64,000 nt of DNA from Nakamurella antarctica (GTDB taxonomy: Bacteria > Actinomycetota > Actinomycetes > Mycobacteriales > Nakamurellaceae). The notes under the pieces are model-generated. The model saw only the letters and a list, made by a program, of their open reading frames with translations, had not been told where the DNA came from and made no database searches. The translations under genes and the position numbers were made by a program. Where the stretch lies: assembly GCF_003860405.1 (NCBI RefSeq), contig NZ_CP034170.1:744001-808000 (forward strand), given 5' to 3'. Positions 19,265 to 28,764 of the stretch are shown here, in pieces; position 1 is the stretch's first letter, and every line of letters starts with the position of its first letter.

Positions 19265-20497
19265 ATGACCTGGAGCACCGTGACCCTGCCTGACCAGCAC
19301 TCGAACACCCCTGCGGCGCAGGCTGCCCCGTCGCTCGAGGGCGCAGACATCGCAACGACGTCTCCGGTAGCGAAGCCCTTTTGGCGCCGCCTCCGCAAAC
19401 CTGCTTTGATCAGCGCGGCAGCACTCACCCTGTTACTCGGCGCGGGCGCCGGCACGGTGATGGCGATGACGAAGACCGTCACGATCACCGTGGATGGCGA
19501 GTCCCAGCAGGTCAAGACCCTCGCGGGATCTGTGACAGGCGCGCTGCAAGCGGCGGGCCTGACGGTCGCCGAGCATGATTCCCTAGCCCCCTCCTCCGAT
19601 GTCGCCATTACCGACGGATCCGCGATTGCCATTAACCGGGGCCGGGAGCTGACGCTGACGATCGATGGCAAATCGGTGACCGTGTGGACGACCGCAAAGA
19701 CAGTTGACCAGGCAATGGCGGAGATCGGGCGATACCCGGACGACTACAAGCTTTCGGCTGACCGATCCAGGCCGATCCCGCTGGATGGCCTCAGCGTCAC
19801 CGCGCAAACATTCCATGCGGTAAGCACCGTGGACGGTGCAGGGGTGGCAAAAAATTATCGGACCGTAGCAACCACTGTGGGAGCCCTGCTGGCCGAGCAG
19901 GGCATCGCGTTAGGTCCACTCGACACCGTCACCCCCGCGGCCACCAGTGCGCTGACGGACGGCATCACGGTCCAGGTGACCAGGACAACGAAGTCGCGGG
20001 TCGTTGTCTCAGAAGCTCTTCCGCAACTCCCCGACAGCACCGTGGACGCACCGGATCTAGCCGTCGGCACCAACGAGGTAATCGCCACCGGCGCAGCAGG
20101 GAGCACTGATGTCACCTTTGAAATCACGTCGGTGAACGGTAAGGAAACGAGCCGCACCGAAGTTTCCCGCGCCACCACGTTGGAGCCCACAGGAACCGTC
20201 ACCAAGGTGGGTAGCAAACTGCCGTACGAAGAGGTCGGCAAGAGAGTCTTCTTCCACGACACGGAGTTCGGGGTCAACTGGGACGGGCTCGCGATGTGCG
20301 AATCCACGAACAACCCCAAGGCCGTCGATCCGACAGGCTCCTGGTACGGCATGTTCCAGTTTGATTTCGCCACCTGGGCGACGGTTGGTGGATCGGGTAA
20401 CCCGGCTGACGCGCCAGCGACAGAGCAACTGATGCGCGCCAAATTGCTCTACCAGTCCCGCGGTCTAGAGCCGTGGCTATGTGGATGGGCTGCCTAA
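19265..20497 (+). CDS. RpfB-like resuscitation-promoting factor (second of tandem pair)
   Basis: This 410-residue paralog of the preceding gene has a short cytoplasmic part, a membrane segment (PALISAAALTLLLGAGAG), two DUF348 repeats, a G5 domain and a C-terminal Rpf domain beginning VNWDGLAMCESTNNP with the conserved Glu. Compared with the first copy it lacks one DUF348 repeat, most of the acidic N-terminal tail and the long Ala/Pro linker. The Rpf domain has a different middle segment (DPTGSWYGMFQFDFATW), so the two may differ in substrate reach. It has its own promoter-like block and sits 60 bp before ksgA. Confidence 0.92.
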   Translation: MTWSTVTLPDQHSNTPAAQAAPSLEGADIATTSPVAKPFWRRLRKPALISAAALTLLLGAGAGTVMAMTKTVTITVDGESQQVKTLAGSVTGALQAAGLTVAEHDSLAPSSDVAITDGSAIAINRGRELTLTIDGKSVTVWTTAKTVDQAMAEIGRYPDDYKLSADRSRPIPLDGLSVTAQTFHAVSTVDGAGVAKNYRTVATTVGALLAEQGIALGPLDTVTPAATSALTDGITVQVTRTTKSRVVVSEALPQLPDSTVDAPDLAVGTNEVIATGAAGSTDVTFEITSVNGKETSRTEVSRATTLEPTGTVTKVGSKLPYEEVGKRVFFHDTEFGVNWDGLAMCESTNNPKAVDPTGSWYGMFQFDFATWATVGGSGNPADAPATEQLMRAKLLYQSRGLEPWLCGWAA

Positions 20498-20557
20498 GTC
20501 GAGGGTGATCATTGCTGATTTTCGCCGGGAGTGCCGGTGCGTGTCAGGATATCTTGC

Positions 20558-21427
20558 GTGACAGATCCCAGCCTTAGCGCCCCGGTTTCCCTCCTCGGCG
20601 CCAGCAGGATCCGGGAGCTAGCCACGGAGCTAGACCTCAAGCCCACGAAGTCGCTCGGCCAAAACTTCGTGCATGACGCGAATACCGTTCGACGTATCGT
20701 TGCCAGCGCTCAATTGCGGCCCGAGGATGTGGCGCTCGAGGTCGGTCCCGGGCTGGGCTCCCTCACCCTGGCGTTAGTTGAGGCGTGCCGCGCCGTCAGT
20801 GTGGTGGAGATTGACCCCCGGCTCGCAGCGCGCCTCCCCGCTACGGTGCTAGAGCTCGCCCCGCAGTACGTGGACCGACTCCATGTGGTGCTCGCTGACG
20901 CTCTCGCGGTCAAGGCCGAGCAGTTCCCCGAACCCCCCACCGCGATGGTGGCAAACCTGCCGTACAACGTGTCGGTGCCCGTGTTACTACACCTGCTCTC
21001 GGAACTGCCATCGATACGGCGGGTGCTGGTGATGGTGCAAGCCGAGGTGGCAGACCGCCTCGTCGCCGGTCCAGGTTCGAAAACCTATGGCAGTCCTTCG
21101 GTGAAGACCGCCTGGTACGGCGTCGCCAAGCGCGCGGGTTCGATCGGACGGAACGTGTTCTGGCCAGCACCGAATGTCGACTCGGCGCTGGTGGCGTTCG
21201 ATCGTCATACGACACCGACCGACGGTGACCGGCTGGCGGTCTTCAAGGTGGTGGACGCCGCATTCGCGCAGCGGCGCAAGACTTTACGGGCCGCTCTCTC
21301 CGGTTGGGCCGGGTCGCCCGCACGCTCCGAGGAGATTCTCCGCGCCGCCGGCGTCGACCCGGGAGCCCGCGGCGAAACACTCGACTTTCGAGCATTCAGG
21401 GCTATTGCACAGGCGGCCCAGAAGTGA
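20558..21427 (+). CDS. rsmA: 16S rRNA dimethyladenosine transferase
   Basis: This 289-residue SAM-dependent enzyme (also called KsgA) dimethylates A1518 and A1519 of 16S r[12 protein letters not shown] is the signature before motif [14 protein letters not shown] is motif I, and [15 protein letters not shown] is motif IV. The start is taken as the GTG at 20558, with AGGA 8 bases before it; the frame extends upstream to 20531. The stop overlaps the GTG start of ispE by four bases, so translation is coupled. Confidence 0.96.
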   Translation: MTDPSLSAPVSLLGASRIRELATELDLKPTKSLGQNFVHDANTVRRIVASAQLRPEDVALEVGPGLGSLTLALVEACRAVSVVEIDPRLAARLPATVLELAPQYVDRLHVVLADALAVKAEQFPEPPTAMVANLPYNVSVPVLLHLLSELPSIRRVLVMVQAEVADRLVAGPGSKTYGSPSVKTAWYGVAKRAGSIGRNVFWPAPNVDSALVAFDRHTTPTDGDRLAVFKVVDAAFAQRRKTLRAALSGWAGSPARSEEILRAAGVDPGARGETLDFRAFRAIAQAAQK

Positions 21428-22341
21428 CACCCGGCAGCGTGCGCGTGCGCGTTCCAGCGAAGATCAACCTCCACCTGGGGGTCGGCGAGGTTCGGCCCGA
21501 CGGTTTCCACGAACTTGTCACCGTCTTCCATGCTGTCGACCTGTATGACAAGTTGACAGTGGCTAACGGCAAAGGTCTTCGCGTGCGCACCGTCGGCATT
21601 GCCGGCGCGCCAGCGGATGGCGACAACCTCGCGGGCCGAGCAGCCTTGCTGTTGGCCGCCCACGCTGGAATCCCCTGCGACGTGCGGATCGAGATTGTCA
21701 AGACCATCCCGATCGCTGGCGGGATGGCCGGAGGCAGCGCCGATGCGGCTGCAGCACTGCTGGGTTGCGCCCAGTTGTGGAATCTGGAGCTAACCCGTGC
21801 TGAGCTGGCCGGGTTCGCGGCCGAACTCGGAAGCGATGTACCGTTTGCGTTGACTGGCGGCACGGCGGTGGGGACGGGCCGAGGCGAGCTCATTGCTCCC
21901 GTGCTTGGTAAACACCCGCTGCATTGGGTCCTCGCGATATCGGACGGTGGGCTTTCCACTCCTGCCGTCTTCGCGGAGTTGGACCGGTTACGCGCTGCTG
22001 GCGATGTGCCGCGGGTGGGCGGCGTCACAGCGCTACTGGCCGCGCTTGTCTCCGGTGATCCTGGACTGCTGGCGAGCCACCTCGGCAACGATATGCAAGC
22101 CGCCGCGGTGTCGCTGCAACCGCACCTACGCCGCGTGCTGTTCGCCGGAACCCAAGAGGGCGCGCTCGCGAGCATCGTGTCCGGCTCGGGCCCCACGGTC
22201 GCCATGCTGTGCAGAAGTGCGGAGCATGCTGCCGAGGTGGGAATAAACATTGCGGGCCTGGGTATTTGCAAATCGGTCCGAGTGGTGTCCGGACCGGCGC
22301 CCGGCGCCCGGATCATCAGCGATAATGAGAAGTCAGCTTAG
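21424..22341 (+). CDS. ispE: 4-diphosphocytidyl-2-C-methyl-D-erythritol kinase
   Basis: This 305-residue GHMP kinase of the non-mevalonate isoprenoid pathway phosphorylates CDP-methylerythritol. The N-terminal [11 protein letters not shown] and the ATP-binding [20 protein letters not shown] are both visible, and [10 protein letters not shown] lies near the C-terminus. Its GTG start overlaps the rsmA stop (GTGA). A longer open frame upstream lies inside rsmA and is not part of the gene. It supplies prenyl units, including the lipid carriers used by pmt and by the polysaccharide cluster. Confidence 0.96.
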   Translation: MTPGSVRVRVPAKINLHLGVGEVRPDGFHELVTVFHAVDLYDKLTVANGKGLRVRTVGIAGAPADGDNLAGRAALLLAAHAGIPCDVRIEIVKTIPIAGGMAGGSADAAAALLGCAQLWNLELTRAELAGFAAELGSDVPFALTGGTAVGTGRGELIAPVLGKHPLHWVLAISDGGLSTPAVFAELDRLRAAGDVPRVGGVTALLAALVSGDPGLLASHLGNDMQAAAVSLQPHLRRVLFAGTQEGALASIVSGSGPTVAMLCRSAEHAAEVGINIAGLGICKSVRVVSGPAPGARIISDNEKSA

Positions 22342-22403
22342 ATCTGCCGGTGCACCTAGCCGCCAGCAATCACCGTTTCACAACCAAAGGATCTCCTTTT
22401 CCG

Positions 22404-24209
22404 ATGGCCACCGCCGCCAATCTCGTCAACCTTGAAGCCGTCACCGTGAACCTCGTTCACCGAACGTTGCTCGACCGCATTTCGCTTGGCGTTCAAACGG
22501 GCGACCGAATTGGCGTTCTCGGACTGAATGGCTCGGGCAAAACCACGCTGTTGCAGGTGCTGGCAGGCCTCAAGCAACCCGACTCCGGCCGGGTCGCCAC
22601 CGGTCGTGGAACTCGCGTGGAGGTGGTCACCCAGAAGTCGGCGCTGGCCCCCGGAAGTACCGTCAAGGACATCGCATTGGGATCTTTCGGCGACGCCGAA
22701 CACGCTTGGGCGTCGGACTCGTCGGTGCGCTCCGTGCTCGACGGCCTGGGGTTGGGCGGTATTGGTTTGGATTCGCCCGTCGACAGCCTGTCCGGTGGTG
22801 AACGCCGCCGTGTTGCTCTGGCGGCTGCCCTGGTAACGGATGCAGACCTGCTCATCCTTGACGAACCCACCAACCACCTCGACATCGAAGGTGTTGCTTG
22901 GCTTGCGTCGCACCTGGTGGCGAGGAAGGGCGCTCTCGTGGTCGTCACCCACGATCGGTGGTTCCTCGATGCGGTGGCAACGCTGACGTGGGAAGTGGTG
23001 GACGGGGACGTCCACATTCGCGAAGGTGGTTACTCCGACTGGGTTTTCGCCCGCGCGGAGCGGCTGCGCCTTTCCGACGCTGCGGAGGAGCGCCGACAGA
23101 ACCTGGCGCGCAAGGAACTCGCGTGGCTGCGCCGGGGTGCGCCGGCCCGTACATCCAAGCCGAAGTACCGCATCGAAGCAGCCGAAGTGCTGATCGCCGA
23201 TGTGCCCCCGCCGCGAAACACCGTGGAACTGCAGGCGTTTGCCCGACGACGTCTCGGCAAGGACGTACTGGACGCCGAGGGTATTACCGCGGGCGTCATC
23301 GCGTTGGACGGCAATGAGCGCATCCTGCTCGATGACGTGACGTGGCTGATTGGCCCGGGTGATCGTTTCGGGATCGTCGGGGTCAACGGTTCCGGAAAGT
23401 CCACACTGCTGAAGGTCCTGCTGGGATTGCATCCGACCAAGTCCGGGATTATCAAACGTGGCCAGACCGTGCGGATCGGGTATTTGTCGCAGGAGGTGCA
23501 CGAACTCCCCACCCAGATGCGGCTGATCGAGGCTGTCACCGAAGTGGCCAGAATGGTCAACCTCGGCGGCAAGGATCTGACGGCCGGGCAGCTGTGTGAA
23601 AGGTTCGGTTTCACCAACGAGCAGCAGTGGACCAGGGTCGGGGAGCTCTCGGGTGGGGAGCGCAGGCGCCTGCAAATGCTGCGCATTCTGATGGACGAGC
23701 CAAATGTGCTTGTTCTCGATGAGCCCACCAACGACCTCGACACCGACACACTGTTGGCGTTGGAGGATCTGCTGGACGCGTGGCCCGGAACACTGCTTGT
23801 TGTTTCGCACGATCGGTACCTGATCGAGCGCGTCTGCGACAACGTCGTGGCACTCATGGGCGACGGCAAGATCAGCCAGCTGGTCGGCGGGGTCGAAGAA
23901 TATCTGCGACGCCGCGAGGGCATGGCTGGGATGCAGGTGCGCGTGTCCGCGGGGGCGGCGCCGGAACCTGCGGGCCCAGGGCTGGATGCAGCCGCAAAGC
24001 GGTTGCTGCGCAAGGATCTTCAAAAGCTGGAGAAACGTCTGGAGTCGCTGGATCGCAAAGAAACTGAGTTACTCGGAAAGCTGGCCGTGGTGGGCGCTGA
24101 CTACGCCAAGGCGGCCGAGCTGAACGCGGAACTCGCGCTCACCCGCACTGGCAAGGACGAGACGGAAATCGAGTGGATGGCAGTGTCGGAACAGTTGGAG
24201 AGCGACTGA
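22404..24209 (+). CDS. ABC-F family ATPase
   Basis: This 601-residue protein has two ABC ATPase domains and no membrane segments. Domain 1 has LGLNGSGKTTLL, LSGGERRRVAL and LILDEPTNHLD; domain 2 has VGVNGSGKSTLL, LSGGERRRLQM and LVLDEPTNDLD. A charged linker lies between them and a C-terminal coiled coil (about 530-600), as in Uup, follows. ABC-F proteins act on ribosomes as translation factors or target-protection factors. The ATG at 22404 follows AAAGGA; the frame is open from 22350. It lies 62 bp after ispE. Whether it confers resistance or has a housekeeping role cannot be told. Confidence 0.93.
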   Translation: MATAANLVNLEAVTVNLVHRTLLDRISLGVQTGDRIGVLGLNGSGKTTLLQVLAGLKQPDSGRVATGRGTRVEVVTQKSALAPGSTVKDIALGSFGDAEHAWASDSSVRSVLDGLGLGGIGLDSPVDSLSGGERRRVALAAALVTDADLLILDEPTNHLDIEGVAWLASHLVARKGALVVVTHDRWFLDAVATLTWEVVDGDVHIREGGYSDWVFARAERLRLSDAAEERRQNLARKELAWLRRGAPARTSKPKYRIEAAEVLIADVPPPRNTVELQAFARRRLGKDVLDAEGITAGVIALDGNERILLDDVTWLIGPGDRFGIVGVNGSGKSTLLKVLLGLHPTKSGIIKRGQTVRIGYLSQEVHELPTQMRLIEAVTEVARMVNLGGKDLTAGQLCERFGFTNEQQWTRVGELSGGERRRLQMLRILMDEPNVLVLDEPTNDLDTDTLLALEDLLDAWPGTLLVVSHDRYLIERVCDNVVALMGDGKISQLVGGVEEYLRRREGMAGMQVRVSAGAAPEPAGPGLDAAAKRLLRKDLQKLEKRLESLDRKETELLGKLAVVGADYAKAAELNAELALTRTGKDETEIEWMAVSEQLESD

Positions 24210-24233
24210 CCCAGTTGCGGGGGAGCGTGGGCG

Positions 24234-25124
24234 CTAGTAGGTGAGGCTGACGAGTCGGTCAATGTCTGCCCGCAGCGGCGACGACGTACTTGCGCCCCGC
24301 ACCGTGGTGGCCAGTGCGCCCGCGCAGCACGCGAAGCGCACCGCCTGGAGGGGCGATTGCCCTTCCGCCCACGCCACGGCGAACGCACCAGCAAACCCGT
24401 CGCCGGCGCCGGTGGTGTCAATGGGATCGATATCGGGCACCGGAACCTGAAACGCTGCGCCGTCAGGTCCGCGGTACCGCGCCCCGGCGCCGCCCAGGGT
24501 GACAATGACGTGTGCGACGTGGTCAGCGGCGCTGCCGATCTCTCGCGCTTCACCCTCGTTGACGATCAAAATTGTGGTGGCGGCGAGCAGTTCCGCGGAT
24601 AAGTTCTGCATCGGTGACGGGTTGAGAAGTACTGGGACGCCTGCGGTCTGAGCGGCTTGCGCTGCGGCGACCACCGTCGTCATTGGGATTTCTAGTTGGC
24701 AGACCAGCATGGCCGAAGAGGCAATGGCGGCGGTGTCGCTGTCTGCGAGACTGGTCATGGCGAAGTTTGCGCCGGGCACCACGACGATGGTGTTTTCCGC
24801 GCTTTTGTTGACGGCAATGGCTGCGATGCCACTCGGACCGGGCGCTGTGCGCAGCAGGCTGCAATCCACCCCGGCAGCGTGAAGGTTGGATCGAAGTTCG
24901 GCGGCGAAACCATCAGAACCGACCGCCCCGATGAAGGTGACGGCGCCCCCGGCCTTAGCTGCAGCAATGGCCTGGTTGCTTCCTTTGCCGCCGGGAATCG
25001 TCTGGAAACTGTTACCCAGTAGCGTCTCTCCGGGTTCGGGCAGTGCATCGGTTGTCACCACCAAGTCCATGTTGACGCTGCCCACCACGGCGATAGCGGG
25101 GGCGGTGGGGGGAGGGGTCGTCAT
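24234..25124 (-). CDS. rbsK: Ribokinase (PfkB family)
   Basis: This 296-residue carbohydrate kinase phosphorylates ribose to ribose-5-phosphate. The N-terminal strand GSVNMDLVV and PGGKGSNQAIAAAKAGG match the ribokinase signature 1, and DTTGAGDGFAGAFA near the C-terminus is signature 2 with the catalytic Asp. It converges with the ABC-F gene, 24 bp away. No ribose transporter lies nearby. Its product can feed the PRPP synthase encoded in this window, though no operon link is seen. Confidence 0.93.
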   Translation of the reverse strand: MTTPPPTAPAIAVVGSVNMDLVVTTDALPEPGETLLGNSFQTIPGGKGSNQAIAAAKAGGAVTFIGAVGSDGFAAELRSNLHAAGVDCSLLRTAPGPSGIAAIAVNKSAENTIVVVPGANFAMTSLADSDTAAIASSAMLVCQLEIPMTTVVAAAQAAQTAGVPVLLNPSPMQNLSAELLAATTILIVNEGEAREIGSAADHVAHVIVTLGGAGARYRGPDGAAFQVPVPDIDPIDTTGAGDGFAGAFAVAWAEGQSPLQAVRFACCAGALATTVRGASTSSPLRADIDRLVSLTY

Positions 25125-25245
25125 GGGATTTCGCTCCGGGGCTGGTGGGGACGCTCTGGATGTGCTGATGTGGGTTCAGCCCAAGAAGCGGAACCCCGCA
25201 CCTATCCCATCACGCCCACGCTGCGGTCTCGCACCCGCAGTCTCC

Positions 25246-25323
25246 CGCCCCTACCCCGCAACCACACGCCCCTACCCCGCAGCCACACGCCAATACCCCG
25301 CCGTCTCCCGCCCCTACCTCGCC
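25246..25323 (+). repeat. Four-unit degenerate tandem array, 21-bp period
   Basis: A CGCCCCTACCCCGCA-like core occurs at 25246, 25267, 25288 and 25309, separated by six-base variable links (ACCACA, GCCACA, GTCTCC); GTCTCC also precedes the first core. The strand is very C-rich and G-poor. It lies in the noncoding region upstream of rbsK. Confidence 0.85.
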
Positions 25324-25381
25324 GAGCGGTGGCCTATGACGCATTTGCCTGCCCCATACTCGCGATAGCCCACCGCTCGGC
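25321..25381. repeat. 17-bp inverted repeat with an extra direct copy of one arm
   Basis: GCCGAGCGGTGGCCTAT (25321-25337) pairs with 25365-25381 at 16 of 17 positions across a 27-base loop. The last 14 bases of the right arm region (CACCGCTCGGCGAA, 25371-25384) occur again at 25439-25452. It could be a large hairpin or a double operator. No T-run follows. Confidence 0.8.
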
Positions 25382-25541
25382 GAACGAAGACGGCGACCGA
25401 GCTCGGCAGACGAAGTCGGCGAATCTCGGGCGACAAGGCACCGCTCGGCGAAAGGAAGCCTCCGGGTGCGCCCCGCGCACCCGGATAGGCCCCGCGCGAT
25501 GAGACGCAGGGCAGGGCCTTGCGGCCATTAAAGTAATCGGT

Positions 25542-27188
25542 ATGAGCACCTTCATCTCCGCGATCTACTCCGCTGCCGCCGGGGGAGCGGGCATCGTCAC
25601 CGGGGAGCCGCGTGCCGCCCTTCGCACCTCGTGGGCAGATATCCACGAACTGGCGCTCCGGGGAGCAGCCGCGTTGGTGGCCGACGGTGTGAAGCCCGGC
25701 GAGGCCGTCGCTATCTTGGCGGCCGATCCGCTGGAAGTGGCGCCTGCCGTGCAAGCTGTCTGGCTCGCCGGCGGGTCGGTGACGATGTTGCATCAGCCGA
25801 CGGCGCGGACTGATCTGGGCAAGTACGCTGCCGGTACCCTGCAGGTGCTGAAGGTGATCAAGGCCAGTCGGGTAATTGTGGGGGAGCAGTTCTCCGACGT
25901 CGCCCAGATGCTCGACGGCACCGGTGTGCGGGGCTTGCTCGCAGCCGACATCGCTAGTCACCCGGAGCGTTTGGCCTCACCGGTGGAAGTGGACGAGGAC
26001 GCGACGGCGCTGCTGCAGCTGACGTCGGGCTCGACCGCTGCGCCCAAAGCCGTTCGTATCTCGCATCGCAACGCCTGGGACAACCTGACCGCACTCGCTC
26101 GACGCGCCCAGGTCGACCCCGCCACGGATGTTTTCGTCTCGTGGTTACCGCTGTTCCACGATATGGGGATGGTCGGTTTCCTGACCCTGCCGATGGTGAT
26201 GGGGTTGGAACTGGTCAAGGTGACACCGATCGACTTTTTGCGGTCGCCGCTGCTGTGGTTCGAGCTGATCTCCAAATACGGCGGGACACACACGGCTGCA
26301 CCGAATTTTGCATACGCCCTGGCTGCCAGGGTGCTTGCCAATGCGGAAAACCTGGACCTTTCGTCATTGCGCTTCGCATTCAACGGAGCCGAGCCAATCG
26401 ACGTCGACACGGTCGACCGGTTCTTGGCCGCCGGAGCGCATCTGGGGTTGCCCTCAACCGCAATGGTCCCGGCTTATGGAATGGCCGAGACAACCTTGGG
26501 CGTGAGCATTCACGTTGTGGGACAACCCGTGCGTGTGGACATCATCGACGCGCACGAATTGGAACAGAACCGACGCGCTGTTCCGGCGCAGCCGGGGTTG
26601 GCCCCTGACGGGACCGAGACCACCCGATCGTTTCCAACATTGGGACCGCCACTCGACGGCCTGGAGGTCCAGGCCCGGGATGACGACGGCAACATATTGG
26701 GCGAGCGCGAAGTCGGCACATTGTTTATCCGGGGAGTAGCTGTCACCGACACCTACTTGACAGGGGACGGGGCTCTGCCGACGCAGGGCAGCGACGGGTG
26801 GCTCGACTCCGGCGACCTCGGATACCTCACAGATTCCCTGGTGGTGGTATGTGGCCGTGTCAAAGACGTCATCATCATGGGCGGCCGCAACATCTATCCG
26901 ACCGATATCGAGCGCGTGGCCGCGGGGGTGGATGGTGTTCGCGCTGGCAACGCCATCGCTGTCCGGTGGACAGCGCCAAGTGGTCGGGAATCCTTTGCGG
27001 TGGCAGTGGAATCACGGCTGGCCGAGGATCCGGAGCAGGTTGAGCGCATGGCGCGCGAGATTCGGACCGCGGTCACCACAGCGATCGGTGTCCGGCCGGC
27101 GCAGGTGCGCGTGTTGCCCGTGGGGTCGATTCCGAAAACGCCGTCCGGCAAGCTTCGCAGAGCGGCCGGGGTCGCGCTGATCGACTGA
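25542..27188 (+). CDS. Fatty acyl-AMP ligase / acyl-CoA synthetase, Rv1013 (Pks16)-like
   Basis: This 548-residue adenylate-forming enzyme shows the phosphate loop LTSGSTAAPKAVRISH, VSWLPLFHDMGMVGFLTLP (the acyl-AMP-ligase-type motif), PAYGMAETTL, a GDLGYL motif and GRVKDVIIMGGRNIYPTDIE. The C-terminal PSGKLRRA carries the usual catalytic lysine. The closest match I can recall is mycobacterial Rv1013, misnamed pks16, which occupies the same place between ispE and pth. It probably activates a fatty acid for transfer, but the acceptor is unknown and no carrier protein or polyketide synthase lies nearby. It converges with pth. Confidence 0.88.
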   Translation: MSTFISAIYSAAAGGAGIVTGEPRAALRTSWADIHELALRGAAALVADGVKPGEAVAILAADPLEVAPAVQAVWLAGGSVTMLHQPTARTDLGKYAAGTLQVLKVIKASRVIVGEQFSDVAQMLDGTGVRGLLAADIASHPERLASPVEVDEDATALLQLTSGSTAAPKAVRISHRNAWDNLTALARRAQVDPATDVFVSWLPLFHDMGMVGFLTLPMVMGLELVKVTPIDFLRSPLLWFELISKYGGTHTAAPNFAYALAARVLANAENLDLSSLRFAFNGAEPIDVDTVDRFLAAGAHLGLPSTAMVPAYGMAETTLGVSIHVVGQPVRVDIIDAHELEQNRRAVPAQPGLAPDGTETTRSFPTLGPPLDGLEVQARDDDGNILGEREVGTLFIRGVAVTDTYLTGDGALPTQGSDGWLDSGDLGYLTDSLVVVCGRVKDVIIMGGRNIYPTDIERVAAGVDGVRAGNAIAVRWTAPSGRESFAVAVESRLAEDPEQVERMAREIRTAVTTAIGVRPAQVRVLPVGSIPKTPSGKLRRAAGVALID

Positions 27189-27198
27189 CGACTCAGGA

Positions 27199-27774
27199 TC
27201 AGGTCCCGTGCACCTTGTTCTGAGCGTCGACAAGACCCAGTTGCACAAGGTCTTCGACGGCATCCGCGGCGAAGGCTAACTCGAGGTCAAGTTCCTTGCG
27301 CTCGGCGGCCGAGAAATCTTTCAGCACATAGTCTGCCGGGTCTTGACGCCCCGGCGGGCGACCGATCCCGAACCTGACCCGTGCGTATTCCTTCGAAGCC
27401 AAACTGGCCGAGATCGACTTCAGGCCGTTGTGTCCGCCCTCGCCGCCGCCAGCCTTGAGCCGGATGGTGCCAAAGGGAAGGTCCAACTCGTCGTGGATAA
27501 CGATGACGTCGGCGACGCCGACCTTGTAGAACCGCGCCAGCGCTGCGGTGGCGCCGCCCGAGAGGTTCATGTACGACTTGGGTTTCGCGACGACGACGCG
27601 ATTACCACCGAGCCGTCCCTCGCAGATGTCGGCCCCGGACTTGTGAGACTTGAAGGGGGAGCCGATGCGGGATGCCAACAGCGCTGCCGCCATAAAGCCG
27701 ACGTTGTGTCGATTCCCGGCGTAACCGGGTCCAGGGTTCCCGAGGCCGATAATCAGGGACAGTTCGCTGGGCAT
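27199..27774 (-). CDS. pth: Peptidyl-tRNA hydrolase
   Basis: This 191-residue enzyme releases tRNA from stalled peptidyl-tRNA. It has [17 protein letters not shown] (with the catalytic His), [10 protein letters not shown] and [15 protein letters not shown] followed by [18 protein letters not shown] lies 5 bases before the ATG at 27774. It is downstream of rplY on the same strand with an 87-bp gap holding a hairpin. The rplY-pth pairing is usual in bacteria. Confidence 0.96.
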   Translation of the reverse strand: MPSELSLIIGLGNPGPGYAGNRHNVGFMAAALLASRIGSPFKSHKSGADICEGRLGGNRVVVAKPKSYMNLSGGATAALARFYKVGVADVIVIHDELDLPFGTIRLKAGGGEGGHNGLKSISASLASKEYARVRFGIGRPPGRQDPADYVLKDFSAAERKELDLELAFAADAVEDLVQLGLVDAQNKVHGT

Positions 27775-27806
27775 GGGGTCCTTAGAAGATCAGGGATAAC
27801 CACAGC

Positions 27807-27846
27807 GGGGCGTGCCCGAGCCGGATGTCCGGACCGAGCACACCCC
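27807..27846 (-). repeat. Intergenic hairpin between rplY and pth
   Basis: Bases 27807-27825 and 27828-27846 form an imperfect 19-bp stem with 15 pairs, starting from a GGGG/CCCC clamp. On the strand of the two genes a T-run precedes the stem instead of following it, so this is not a standard terminator. It may reduce read-through or act as an mRNA processing site between rplY and pth. Confidence 0.5.
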
Positions 27847-27861
27847 GTTAGGAAAAAAAGA

Positions 27862-28464
27862 TCAGGCTTCTTCGGCAGGGGCTTCGGGAGCAGCGAGATC
27901 GGTCTCGCCTTCCATGTCCTCGGCTGTCGGCGCTGCGGAGACCGCGACGACGAGGGCTTCGGGATCGCCAGCCAATGTTGCGCCCGCGGGCAGCTCGATC
28001 TGGCCAGCGAGGATCTGGGTGCCAGCCTCGAGGCCTTCGATGGACACTTCGATGCTGTCCGGAATATTGAGCGCTTCGACTTCGATTGAGAGGGTGGTCT
28101 GGTCGGTAAGGACCAAGGTTCCAGCCGCTGCTTCGCCGGTTACGTTGACGGAGATGTCAACGGTAACCTTCTCGCCCTTGCGGACGAGGATGAGGTCGAC
28201 ATGCTCGACGTAGTCGCGTAGCGGGTGCCGGATGACGGACTTCGGCAGCGCCAACTCGTCGCCGCCATCAATACCCAAGGTCATGACGGTGTTAGCGCCG
28301 CCACGGATGGCGCGGCCGAACTCGCGTGCGTTGAGTGCGAAGTGGCGGGGCTCGCTGCCGTGGCCGTAGAGGACTGCGGGAATTTTGCCGTCGCGGCGGG
28401 TGCGACGCGAGGCGCCCTTGCCGAACTCGGTGCGGACTTCAGCGGTAAGGCGAACTTCGGACAT
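27862..28464 (-). CDS. rplY: 50S ribosomal protein L25 / general stress protein Ctc
   Basis: This 200-residue protein of the long CTC type binds 5S rRNA in the large ribosomal subunit. It has the N-terminal L25 domain (VRTEFGKGASRRTRRDGKIPA, shown here in part, then VLYGHGSEPRHFAL) and the all-beta TL5 C-terminal domain, and ends in an acidic Glu/Ala-rich tail (about residues 180-200). AGGAGA lies a few bases before the ATG. It is upstream of pth on the same strand, as in mycobacteria. Confidence 0.95.
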   Translation of the reverse strand: MSEVRLTAEVRTEFGKGASRRTRRDGKIPAVLYGHGSEPRHFALNAREFGRAIRGGANTVMTLGIDGGDELALPKSVIRHPLRDYVEHVDLILVRKGEKVTVDISVNVTGEAAAGTLVLTDQTTLSIEVEALNIPDSIEVSIEGLEAGTQILAGQIELPAGATLAGDPEALVVAVSAAPTAEDMEGETDLAAPEAPAEEA

Positions 28465-28764
28465 CGGTTATCTCCTATGCGAGAGGCCTCTCGGGGTGAA
28501 TCCCCTGGGGTGGGCCTGCTGGGGTGGATCTTTGGCTCAACCTCGACGAACGGCACGGGGAGCGAATCCACCCTGTCGATAACGGCTAACCCAGTACTGG
28601 ATTGCCCTCGCCGAGGTACTGCCACGACATTACCGCAGCGGTGTTGATCGGCCAAAACCGTTCGGTAAGCCCACGTGTGGCAAGCTCGCATCCGGTGCCA
28701 GCTGACTGCGGCGAGGCTCGTCTTGATCCCGAGAAGGCGCCACCTGGGAAAGGGGAGCACTGCA
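28465..28764. promoter_or_regulatory. Divergent region between rplY and the GntR gene
   Basis: This 300-bp region must hold the promoters of rplY (left) and the GntR regulator (right). Close to rplY there is a perfect 12-bp palindrome GAGAGGCCTCTC (28481-28492), then GGGG, five bases and CCCC (28493-28505). In the rplY leader these could fold into two adjacent hairpins just before the ribosome-binding site. No gene was seen. Confidence 0.45.

Larger units (their letters stand above)
25125..25541. other. Repeat-rich noncoding region between rbsK and the Rv1013-like ligase
   Basis: This 417-bp divergent gap holds a 21-bp-period array and a long inverted repeat (listed separately). Its right half has several copies of a CGGCGA-type word. 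No credible gene was found in any frame. The promoters of both flanking genes must lie here. Confidence 0.5.

Noticed and set aside
21402-22316. Open frame of 304 codons antisense to ispE
   Set aside because: Ser/Pro/Ala-rich shadow of a well-identified gene.
22356-24023. Long open frame (555 codons) antisense to the ABC-F gene
   Set aside because: It lies fully inside a clearly conserved gene, has no recognisable domain and is explained by high GC content.
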